From NCBI GenBank assembly GCA_023425225.1, contig JAFADB010000047.1, forward strand, positions 1 through 5,643: a stretch of 5,643 bases of DNA, read 5' to 3'. This DNA comes from Pseudomonadota bacterium (GTDB taxonomy: Bacteria; Pseudomonadota; Gammaproteobacteria; Xanthomonadales; Xanthomonadaceae). Made by a program: the position numbers and the translations under genes. Positions 1-5,643 of the stretch are shown here, piece by piece (within the stretch, counting starts at the first letter, position 1; each line of letters opens with the position of its first letter). The notes below the pieces were generated by a model. It worked only from the letters and a program-made list of their open reading frames with translations. It did no database searches and was not told the origin of the DNA.

Positions 1-1834
1 GCGTGGCCGCCTGGGTGGTGGCCAGCTGCAGCCGCAGTTGTTCGTCGCTGTCGTCGAACACCAGTTGGCTGTAGCCGCTGCCATGCCACTCCTTGGACTT
101 GATTCCCCACAGCGCGGCGGCATTGCGATGCGCCTGATCGCCGCCACCGCACCCGTGCCAGGCCGGGGCATGGCCACCGGCCAGGTTGGCCTGTGCGCTG
201 GGACGGTGATCGCCAGCCTGGGCATAGGCTGTGGCGTCCGATTCGGTTGCCTTGCCGCCGGGCGTCGGCGCGATGCCCGCTTCGCCGCGGCCGTTGTACA
301 GCGCCCCCATCACCACCGGGCGGTCGATATCGCCATCCAGGAACCCGACCAGCACCTCCTGACCCACCCGCGGCAGGAACTGGCTGCCGACCCCGGGGCC
401 GGCGTAGCGCTGCGCCACGCGGATCCAGCAACTGCCACGGTCCTCGGCCTGCTGCCCCTGCTGGAAGTGGAACCGCACCTTGATCCGTCCCAAGGCATCG
501 GCATGCACCTCGCCCTGCCGGTCGCCCTCGGCGCCTACCACCACCGCGCTCTGGTAACCCGGTGCGGTCGGCCGCGGATTCAGCCGCGCGCCGGTGCCGT
601 CGACCAGCACTGGCCGCCACGGTCGGGCGCGTTCGATCGCCTCGAATGCATTGGCGTAGCCGACCGCCTCGGCCTGCTCCCAGATCTCGGGCGCGGCCGC
701 CGCCTCCATCTCCGGCCAGGCCGGCGACGGGCCCAGTTGCGCCTGCAGCGCCTGCCGCAGGTCCACCGGCAAGTTATTCACTCCGGCGTGCAGCACCCGC
801 GTCAGCAGCAGTTCGCGTGGTGGCTCGGCGCCCGGCAGCTGGGTCAGCGCGAACCAGGTGCCGCTACGGAACGTGCGTGCGGTGCTGCGTCCCTGCCAGC
901 CGGACCACTGCGCCTCGGCTGCCTGCGCCATCAACCCGGCATGGCGCTCGGCCTCGCCGGCGTCGGCGAAGGCGTACATCCCCACCGGCTCATAGTGCTC
1001 GCGCAACGAGGCCTCGCCACCGCCGCGCAACGGCAATTGCGCGGTCACCGCACGCCGCGTCTTGTAGTCCTCGCTCAGCAGGGTCAACCGGGTCGAGCCC
1101 AGTTGCCGGCGCGCGCCGAAGACCTGCACGGCGTCGGCCGCCTCGGTGGCGTCGCTGCGATGGAAGCGCACGCCGCCGTCGCGTGCCGACGACGCATCCT
1201 GCGGCTGTGCCGCGCTGTCGGCGAAGATCACCAGCCGGTGGCCCGCGGGCGCTTGCGCATGTTCCTCGATCCGCCAGCCCAGCCCTTCCTCGGCCAGCAG
1301 CCGCTCGACGAAGGCCGCATCGCTTTCGCGGTACTGCACGCAGTAGCTGCGCGGCCGTGCCTGCGCCAGGAATGCCGGCACCTCCTGGCTCCACGCCCAC
1401 ACCGCCTGCGGGGCATAGCCGGCCAGCACCGCCTCGACGATCTGCATCACCGTGCGCTCCTGGAACACCCGGCTGTGGCGGCCCTGCTCCAGCCACCAGG
1501 TCCACGGCACGATGCCGACGCGATAGCGCGCCAGACCACCATCGCTGCCGAGCAGGTGCGCCTCGTGCATCAGGCCGCTGCGGGTGGTGGCGCTGCCGTC
1601 GGACAGGCGCGTGGACAGGGTCGCGCGCCGGCCCAGCCAGGCATCGAGGTCCAGGTCCGCATCCAGCGCGACGAAATCCACCCAGCAGGTGCTGGCGCCG
1701 GCCAGGCGTTCTTCGGCGCTCCAGCGCTCGACCACCAGGTCGCACGCCGCTTCCGCAAGATCCAGCCGGTGCTGCCGCGTGTGCTGCTCCAGGCCCGCGA
1801 GATGGCCCAGCACCGGGCGCAAGCTCTCCTTCAT
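1..1834 (-). CDS. vgrG: Type VI secretion system tip protein VgrG (TssI), N-terminal 611 residues, cut by left window edge
   Basis: VgrG trimerises into the spike on the Hcp tube of the type VI secretion system; it is expelled into target cells and carries effectors. One uninterrupted minus-strand frame runs from ATG at 1834 to the window edge without a stop. Residues about 1-400 match the gp27-like (phage GPD) part: the block RSYCVQYRESDAAFVERLL at 162-180 followed by EEGLGW is typical of the family, as is REHYEPVGMYAFADAGEAERH at 278-298. Residues about 405-515 are the gp5-like OB fold, with GEVHADALGRIKVRFHF at 441-457 and the run SCWIRVAQRYAGPGVGSQF at 468-486. From about 575, WGIKSKEWHGSGYSQLVFDD begins the stretch leading into the beta-helix needle, which is missing here along with any C-terminal effector domain or DUF2345. 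The start is fixed by a strong Shine-Dalgarno six bases upstream. Family assignment is secure; whether it is a plain or an 'evolved' VgrG cannot be told. Confidence 0.95.
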   Translation of the reverse strand, partial: MKESLRPVLGHLAGLEQHTRQHRLDLAEAACDLVVERWSAEERLAGASTCWVDFVALDADLDLDAWLGRRATLSTRLSDGSATTRSGLMHEAHLLGSDGGLARYRVGIVPWTWWLEQGRHSRVFQERTVMQIVEAVLAGYAPQAVWAWSQEVPAFLAQARPRSYCVQYRESDAAFVERLLAEEGLGWRIEEHAQAPAGHRLVIFADSAAQPQDASSARDGGVRFHRSDATEAADAVQVFGARRQLGSTRLTLLSEDYKTRRAVTAQLPLRGGGEASLREHYEPVGMYAFADAGEAERHAGLMAQAAEAQWSGWQGRSTARTFRSGTWFALTQLPGAEPPRELLLTRVLHAGVNNLPVDLRQALQAQLGPSPAWPEMEAAAAPEIWEQAEAVGYANAFEAIERARPWRPVLVDGTGARLNPRPTAPGYQSAVVVGAEGDRQGEVHADALGRIKVRFHFQQGQQAEDRGSCWIRVAQRYAGPGVGSQFLPRVGQEVLVGFLDGDIDRPVVMGALYNGRGEAGIAPTPGGKATESDATAYAQAGDHRPSAQANLAGGHAPAWHGCGGGDQAHRNAAALWGIKSKEWHGSGYSQLVFDDSDEQLRLQLATTQAAT

Positions 1835-1840
1835 GTACCG

Positions 1841-1846
1841 CTCCTT
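1841..1846 (-). promoter_or_regulatory. Ribosome binding site of vgrG
   Basis: On the minus strand the sequence reads AAGGAG, then a six-base spacer CGGTAC, then ATG at 1834. This near-perfect Shine-Dalgarno fixes the VgrG start and indicates translation independent of the upstream antiporter gene, whose stop lies about 200 bases away. Confidence 0.85.
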
Positions 1847-2012
1847 GTCCCTGCAGCCGCTCCGGTGGAGGGCGCGTCAACTTTACGGCGCGAAGGTATC
1901 AGAAGCGTGCCGAGCTGGCATCCCTGGAAGCGCCGTTGTGTGGCGTGGGAAATGAAGCCGGGCCCTTGTCGGGCAATCACCCGGGGCCAAGGTCGGCGCT
2001 GGCCGGGGCCGC

Positions 2013-2035
2013 GCCGGGTCGCGAGATCGCCCGGC
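2013..2035 (-). terminator. GC hairpin directly after the antiporter stop codon (possible weak terminator)
   Basis: A 6-bp perfect stem GCCGGG/CCCGGC encloses an 11-base loop and begins one base beyond the antiporter stop codon on the minus strand. No T-run follows, so it is not a classical intrinsic terminator. It could stabilise the 3' end or slow polymerase before the vgrG leader. In DNA of this GC content a stem of this size also occurs by chance, so the call is weak. Confidence 0.3.
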
Positions 2036-2036
2036 C

Positions 2037-3677
2037 TCAGGCGCCCTTGCGGCGCGCCTCGATCAGGTCCAGGTTGCGCACCAGGCGCCGCGACAGTTCG
2101 TCGGAGATCTGCCGGTGGCGGGCCAGCCGGAACAGTTCGTCGCGCTCGGCCTGCAGGCCGGCGCGGCGGAACTGCAGCAGCGCATCCTCGAGCAGCCGGG
2201 CCTGCGCCGGGTCGGTCTCGGTCTTGTCGATGCGGTCGATGTGGCGCTGGTAGAGCTGGATGACGCGGCTGGCGGCCTCGTTGTAGATGTCCACCTGCAC
2301 GCCGCGTTCGACCAGTTGCTGGCGCAGCTTCTCCACCGCGGTCAGCGCCGCCTTGGACGAGGCACGCTCGGCCAGGTCCTCCTCCTTGCGATGCTCCGGC
2401 TCGTCCGGCATTTCCAGGTTGCGCAGCAGCCGCGGCAACACCAGGCTGGCCACCAGCAGCGACACCAGGATCACCGCCGAAGCCAGGAAGATGGCCAGGT
2501 CGCGGGCCGGAAACGCCGCGCCGTCCGGCAGCGCCAGCGGCAGCGTCATCACGCCTGCCAGGGTGATCGCGCCGCGCACGCCCGCCAGCGAGGTCGCCAC
2601 CACGATGCGCCACGACGGACTCACCGCCTGCTCGCCGCGGTAGCGGGCCTTGAGCAGGTTCCAGCGCAGCGACAGCCATACCCAGACGAAGCGCAGCGCC
2701 GCCAGCATCAGGTTCAGGGCCACCACGTAGACCAGCAGCCACCACGGCGACAGGTGGCCGGCCTGGTCGACGTTGGCGATGGCGCCGCGGACGATGCCCG
2801 GCAGCTGCTCGCCCAGCAGCACGAAGATGATGCCGTTGAAGGTGAACTGCACCGTGTCCCACACCGCCGAGCGTTGCACGCGCATGCTGCCCGGCGCGCG
2901 GCCGCTGAGCTCGACGTAGCTCATGGTGATGCCCGCGGCCACCGCGGCGAGGATGCCGGAGGCGCTGAACACCTCGGCCAGCAGGTAGGCGGCGAACGGG
3001 GTGAGCAGGTTGACCAGGATCGCCGCGCCCGGCTCCTCGCCGAAGCGGCGCCAGATGGTGCGCTGGACCAGGCTGATGCCCAGGGTGGTGCCCACGCCGA
3101 TGGCCAGCCCGACCAGCGCCACCCACAGGAAGGTCAGCGAGGCCGAGGCCAGCGAGAAGGCGCCGGTGACCACCGCCGCCACGGCGAACTGGAAGCACAC
3201 CAGGCCCGAGGCGTCGTTGAGCAGCGACTCGCCTTCCAGGATGTGCATCAGCCGCTTGGGGATCGGCACCTTGGAGGCGATGGCCGACACCGCCACCGGG
3301 TCGGTCGGCGAGACGATGGCTGCCAGCGCGAACGCCACCGCCAGCGGCATCGCCGGGATCATCCAGTGGATCAGGAACCCGGCGCCGATCACGGTGAACA
3401 CCACCAGCCCCAGCGCCAGCTCCAGAATCGCACCCTTGTCGCGGAACAGGCCCTGCTTGGGGATGCGCCAGCCGTCCAGGAACAGCAGCGGCGGCAGGAA
3501 CAGCAGGAAGAACAGCTCCGGATCGAGCGTGTAGCCCTTGTTGAACACGCCTGCGATCACCGCGCCTAGCGCGATCTGCACCAGCGGCAGCGGCAACGAG
3601 AAGGGGACGATACGCACCAGATACCCGCTGACGGCCACCGCCAACAGCATCGCCAGGACAACGTCGATCGAATGCAT
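2037..3677 (-). CDS. Na+/H+ antiporter, CPA1 (NhaP/YjcE-like) family
   Basis: Inner-membrane exchanger predicted to expel Na+ (possibly K+ or Li+) in exchange for protons, serving pH and salt balance. The 546-residue product has about 12 hydrophobic segments between residues 4 and 416. Family landmarks are present: FFLLFLPPLLFLDGW at 56-70; SPTDPVAV at 123-130 with the TDP of the unwound helix; EGESLLNDASG at 148-158, whose Asn154-Asp155 pair is the expected cation/proton site; FNGIIFVLLGEQLPG at 280-294; and GVRGAITLAGV at 366-376 with the conserved Arg368. Residues 421-546 form a hydrophilic, charge-rich helical tail typical of bacterial CPA1 exchangers. ATG at 3677 was chosen because the first membrane helix starts at once, as in relatives; in-frame ATGs at 3722 and 3758 would add a histidine-rich stretch, and none of the three has a strong Shine-Dalgarno. 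It is divergent from the hydrolase gene. Ion preference cannot be read from sequence. Confidence 0.93.
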   Translation of the reverse strand: MHSIDVVLAMLLAVAVSGYLVRIVPFSLPLPLVQIALGAVIAGVFNKGYTLDPELFFLLFLPPLLFLDGWRIPKQGLFRDKGAILELALGLVVFTVIGAGFLIHWMIPAMPLAVAFALAAIVSPTDPVAVSAIASKVPIPKRLMHILEGESLLNDASGLVCFQFAVAAVVTGAFSLASASLTFLWVALVGLAIGVGTTLGISLVQRTIWRRFGEEPGAAILVNLLTPFAAYLLAEVFSASGILAAVAAGITMSYVELSGRAPGSMRVQRSAVWDTVQFTFNGIIFVLLGEQLPGIVRGAIANVDQAGHLSPWWLLVYVVALNLMLAALRFVWVWLSLRWNLLKARYRGEQAVSPSWRIVVATSLAGVRGAITLAGVMTLPLALPDGAAFPARDLAIFLASAVILVSLLVASLVLPRLLRNLEMPDEPEHRKEEDLAERASSKAALTAVEKLRQQLVERGVQVDIYNEAASRVIQLYQRHIDRIDKTETDPAQARLLEDALLQFRRAGLQAERDELFRLARHRQISDELSRRLVRNLDLIEARRKGA

Positions 3678-3905
3678 GCCTAATCCATGGAAGTGCCGGC
3701 CATGGGCCACGGGCGCGGCCATCGCCACCGGCAGGAAGTGGTGCAAAGCAAAACGCATGGGCGGCGCAATGTCCAGCGGATCGGATACGGTCGGGCCGGC
3801 GACCCCGCCGCCGCACCCGTGACCACGGTCGCCCTGACCATCGACACATGTCCCGGCGCGGGTGCGCGGCCATGCTGCGGCGGCATCTTCGACGGAGTCC
3901 GACAC
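3678..3905. promoter_or_regulatory. Divergent intergenic region between antiporter and serine hydrolase genes
   Basis: This 228-base gap separates two genes read outward, so promoters for both must lie here or inside the 5' ends of the genes. I see no convincing paired -35/-10 hexamers on either strand; the more AT-rich patch around 3737-3758 is the most plausible place for an opening site. A nine-base direct repeat, CGACACATG, occurs at 3842-3850 and 3900-3908, the second copy overlapping the hydrolase start codon. No riboswitch or clear operator palindrome is visible. Placement of promoters is inferred from gene orientation only. Confidence 0.4.
3894..3897 (+). promoter_or_regulatory. Ribosome binding site of the serine hydrolase gene
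   Basis: GGAG lies eight bases before ATG at 3906. It supports this start over the upstream in-frame ATG at 3687, because the peptide following 3906 is immediately a signal sequence. Confidence 0.7.
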
Positions 3906-5162
3906 ATGCGCATCGCCCGATGGATGGTCCTGGCCGTACTGGTTTGCACCCCGCCGGCGTGGGCGGCGACACCGGAGGAAACCGCACGCGCCCTGCAGGC
4001 GGTCGTGGAGGGCGCCCGCGCCTCCGACAGCGACCGCCTGCTGATCGTGCGCGATGGCCAGCGCCTGGCCGACTACCGCAAGCCGGGCACGCCGGCCGCG
4101 GGCGCGCCCGGGGATGCCATCGAGACGATGTCGGTCACCAAGTCGCTGGTGGCGCTGGGCGTGGGCCGGCTGCTGACCCTGGGCAGGATCGCCTCGCTGG
4201 ACCAGCCGGTCAGCGACTTCTACCCGGAGTGGAAGCAGGGCCGCAAGGCCGAGATCACCGTGCGCATGCTGCTCAACCACACCTCGGGGCTGCAGAACGT
4301 GGCCAACACCTCGGTGGAGATCTATCCCGCCCCGGATGGCCTGAAGCTGGCGCTGGCAGCCGAGCTCAGCGATGCGCCGGGCGCGGCGTTCTCCTACAAC
4401 AACAAGGCCATGAACCTGCTGGCCGGGGTCATCGAGCAGGCCTGCGGCCTGCGCATGGACCATTGCCTGGAGCAGCAGCTGCTGGCGCCGATGGGCATCG
4501 CCGGCCCGGCCTGGAACAGCGACGGCTTCGACCGCGCCGGCCACCCGTATGCCATGGCCGGCTGGAGCGCCAGCGCCGAGACGGCGGCGAAGATCGGCCA
4601 ACTGGTGCTCGACCACGGCCGCTGGAACGGCCAGCCACTGATCGACGCCGGCTACATCGAACAGATGACCGCGCAGAGCCAGCCCTACAACCGCGGCTAC
4701 GGCCTGCTGTGGTGGCGGCGCCCGGCGCGCGACGTGCTGACCATTGACTCCGGGGCGCTGGCGCGCTACCGCGACGCCGGCGTGGACGCGGCACTGCTGC
4801 AGCGGCTGCAACCACTGGCCGGACGCGCCTTCGACGATGGCGCGTCGTTGCGGACCGCCCTGCGCGAAGCGCTGGGCGAGGACCTTGCGGCGCTGGGCAA
4901 GAGCGCCACGGCGCACGGGCTGACGCTGGACGGCCTAGTGGGCAAGGACGACAGCAGCCCGATCGTGGCCTGGGAGGCCAACGGCTACCTGGGCCAGTAC
5001 ATCGTGGTGGTGCCCAAGGCGCGGCTGGTGGCGGTGCGGCAGGTCCGCGCCCGCGACGACTACGACGGCCAGGCGCCGTGGCCGCACGGCTACGACGACT
5101 TCACCCGGCGCGTCATCGCCCTGGCGCAGACGCTAGTGCCGGACCTGGACGCGGCGCGCTAG
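3906..5162 (+). CDS. Secreted serine hydrolase, beta-lactamase class C/penicillin-binding-protein-like family
   Basis: Predicted exported serine hydrolase with the fold shared by class C beta-lactamases, DD-peptidases, EstB-type esterases and 6-aminohexanoate-dimer hydrolase; the substrate is unknown. The 418-residue product opens with a Sec signal peptide: basic MRIARW, a hydrophobic core, and an AWA|A signal peptidase I site after residue 20. The Cys at residue 14 lacks a proper lipobox, so a lipoprotein is unlikely. The nucleophile motif SVTK is at 76-79 (Ser76, Lys79), LLNHTSGL at 122-129, and the second catalytic motif YNN at 164-166. The third motif (KTG/HTG in lactamases) appears replaced by EANGYLGQY at 357-365, resembling the xxGxxGQ form of esterase-like members and arguing against true beta-lactamase activity. 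About 75 residues separate GYGLLWWRR (264-272) from that motif, longer than in short family members. It stands alone, divergent from the antiporter and convergent with the sigma factor gene. Confidence 0.92.
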   Translation: MRIARWMVLAVLVCTPPAWAATPEETARALQAVVEGARASDSDRLLIVRDGQRLADYRKPGTPAAGAPGDAIETMSVTKSLVALGVGRLLTLGRIASLDQPVSDFYPEWKQGRKAEITVRMLLNHTSGLQNVANTSVEIYPAPDGLKLALAAELSDAPGAAFSYNNKAMNLLAGVIEQACGLRMDHCLEQQLLAPMGIAGPAWNSDGFDRAGHPYAMAGWSASAETAAKIGQLVLDHGRWNGQPLIDAGYIEQMTAQSQPYNRGYGLLWWRRPARDVLTIDSGALARYRDAGVDAALLQRLQPLAGRAFDDGASLRTALREALGEDLAALGKSATAHGLTLDGLVGKDDSSPIVAWEANGYLGQYIVVVPKARLVAVRQVRARDDYDGQAPWPHGYDDFTRRVIALAQTLVPDLDAAR

Positions 5163-5202
5163 GGCGTCCTCGCGTCAGGCATCCGCAGAACAGCCCCGAC
5201 AT

Positions 5203-5291
5203 CCATCGCTCCCGCGCAGGCGGGGGCCCAGTGACTCGACCGCGATCAGGCCGGGAGAGGCGCCGGGTCCCCGCCTGCGCGGGGACGACGG
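5203..5291. repeat. Inverted pair of REP-like GC palindromes between convergent genes
   Basis: The 29-base unit at 5203-5231 and the reverse complement of 5263-5291 agree at 24 of 29 positions. Each unit contains its own small hairpin, core CCCGCGCAGGCGGG, and the two arms can also pair across a 31-base spacer. This resembles dispersed intergenic palindromes common in Xanthomonadaceae genomes, and the head-to-head arrangement resembles BIME-type units. Lying 40 bases after the hydrolase stop and 39 bases beyond the sigma factor stop, it may serve as a bidirectional transcription barrier or 3'-end stabiliser. The repeat structure is seen directly; its function and genomic copy number are inferred. 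Confidence 0.75.
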
Positions 5292-5310
5292 CATCGCAAA
5301 CATTGGCTTC

Positions 5311-5329
5311 AGGCCGGCCATGGCCGCCT
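5311..5329 (-). terminator. Short palindrome just after the ECF sigma factor stop codon
   Basis: A perfect 12-base palindrome CGGCCATGGCCG at 5315-5326 is flanked by AGG and CCT, which extend the stem across a one-base bulge. It begins one base past the stop codon of the minus-strand sigma factor gene. There is no T-run behind it, so a terminator role is only a suggestion. Confidence 0.25.
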
Positions 5330-5330
5330 C

Positions 5331-5643
5331 TCAGGACGCGGCAACGGCGCAGGCGGCGGCACGCGCCAGCATCTGCCCGCGTTCGCGCGCGTTGCCGGTC
5401 AGCGCGGCGGCCCGCTCGAACGCGACGCGGGCCTCGGCGTGTCGTCCCGAACGTTCGAGCAGGTCGCCATGGGCCGCCGCCAGTTGCGGGTAGTCCTGCA
5501 GCTGGCGCAGTGCCAGCAGCGGCTGCAGCAATGCCAGCCCGGCCTGCGCACCGAAGGCGCGGCCCGTCGCGACGGCGCGGTTCAATTCCACCACCGGCGA
5601 CGGCGAGACCGCCGCCAGCAATCCGTAGAGGCCGGCAATGCGG
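5331..5643 (-). CDS. ECF RNA polymerase sigma factor with TPR-like C-terminal extension (ECF42/SigJ-like), C-terminal 103 residues, cut by right window edge
   Basis: Only the tail of the protein is in the window. The frame stays open to the right edge, reading RIAGLYGLLAAVSPSPVVELNRA and onward and ending GQMLARAAACAVAAS before TGA at 5331-5333. The signature SPSPVVELNRAVA, then GDLLERSGRHAEARVAFERAAALTGNARER, is characteristic of the long C-terminal extension (DUF6596/TPR-like) of ECF42-type sigma factors, which are normally about 400 residues long. The sigma region 2 and 4 domains that bind core polymerase and promoter DNA would lie to the right. In this group the extension is thought to modulate activity in place of a classical anti-sigma factor, and genes for YCII/DGPF-domain proteins usually sit nearby; none is visible here. 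The TTG at 5621 is an internal codon, not the start, since the family sequence continues upstream of it. Assignment rests on the tail alone but the motif is distinctive. Confidence 0.88.
   Translation of the reverse strand, partial: RIAGLYGLLAAVSPSPVVELNRAVATGRAFGAQAGLALLQPLLALRQLQDYPQLAAAHGDLLERSGRHAEARVAFERAAALTGNARERGQMLARAAACAVAAS

Noticed and set aside
1880..1920. Possible sigma-54 or sigma-70 promoter for vgrG on the minus strand around the GGCACG and TGATACC patches and the TTGACG downstream
   Set aside because: The GG-N10-GC spacing of sigma-54 sites is not met, and no hexamer pair with 16-18 base spacing is convincing.
38..2263. A 741-codon open frame on the plus strand opposite vgrG and the end of the antiporter gene
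   Set aside because: Its translation is low-complexity, rich in Ala, Arg, Gln, His and Pro with no recognisable domain, and it runs antisense to a clear VgrG frame. Long antisense open frames are expected at this GC content.
2115..3569. A 484-codon plus-strand open frame opposite the antiporter gene
   Set aside because: The product is His/Gln/Arg-rich and repetitive in the manner of antisense reading of a hydrophobic protein gene; no start signal or domain is visible.
3687..3905. Upstream in-frame extension of the serine hydrolase from ATG 3687
   Set aside because: It would place 73 residues of non-conserved sequence before an obvious signal peptide; the ATG at 3906 has its own GGAG eight bases upstream.
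1831..3987. A long minus-strand open frame spanning the gap between vgrG and the antiporter gene and overlapping the antiporter in another frame
   Set aside because: The product is Arg/Gly/Pro-rich without motifs, and the overlapped frame encodes a convincing membrane antiporter.
3848..4747. A plus-strand open frame of 299 codons overlapping the serine hydrolase in another frame
   Set aside because: It is Gly/Arg/Pro-rich with no motif, while the alternative frame carries the SVTK, YNN and GQ motifs of a real enzyme.
3678..4916. Extension of the antiporter reading frame far upstream on the minus strand, giving a 959-residue protein
   Set aside because: The extension runs antisense through the serine hydrolase gene, has no family resemblance, and the homologous part begins at the first membrane helix near 3677.

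Overview
The window is GC-rich double-stranded bacterial DNA with dense coding and short intergenic gaps. Codon use, the wording of the VgrG protein and the type of intergenic palindrome all suggest a gammaproteobacterium of the Xanthomonadaceae/Lysobacteraceae group (Xanthomonas, Pseudoxanthomonas, Stenotrophomonas, Luteimonas or a relative). This placement is by pattern recognition, not by a search.

Layout, left to right. (1) Positions 1-1834, minus strand: the first 611 codons of a type VI secretion VgrG spike protein; its C-terminus lies beyond the left edge. (2) 1835-2036: a gap holding the VgrG leader with a strong Shine-Dalgarno and a GC hairpin just after the next gene. (3) 2037-3677, minus strand: a complete CPA1-family Na+/H+ antiporter of 546 residues with a charged cytosolic tail. 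(4) 3678-3905: a divergent intergenic region that must carry the promoters of the antiporter and of the next gene. (5) 3906-5162, plus strand: a secreted serine hydrolase of the class C beta-lactamase/penicillin-binding-protein fold, 418 residues including a signal peptide. (6) 5163-5330: a convergent gap with an inverted pair of REP-like GC palindromes. (7) 5331-5643, minus strand: the C-terminal 103 residues of an ECF sigma factor of the type with a TPR-like C-terminal extension (ECF42/SigJ-like); its sigma domains lie beyond the right edge.

The four genes do not form an obvious pathway. VgrG is an exported weapon component, the antiporter acts in the inner membrane on cation and pH balance, the hydrolase is predicted to be periplasmic or secreted, and the last gene is a transcription regulator. 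Each appears to be its own transcription unit, or the edge of one extending out of the window. I found no CRISPR array, tRNA, rRNA, insertion sequence or phage integration signal. Nothing here looks like an undescribed system; the points most worth a second look are the VgrG C-terminus and cargo just outside the left edge, the extra block in the serine hydrolase, and the paired palindromes.
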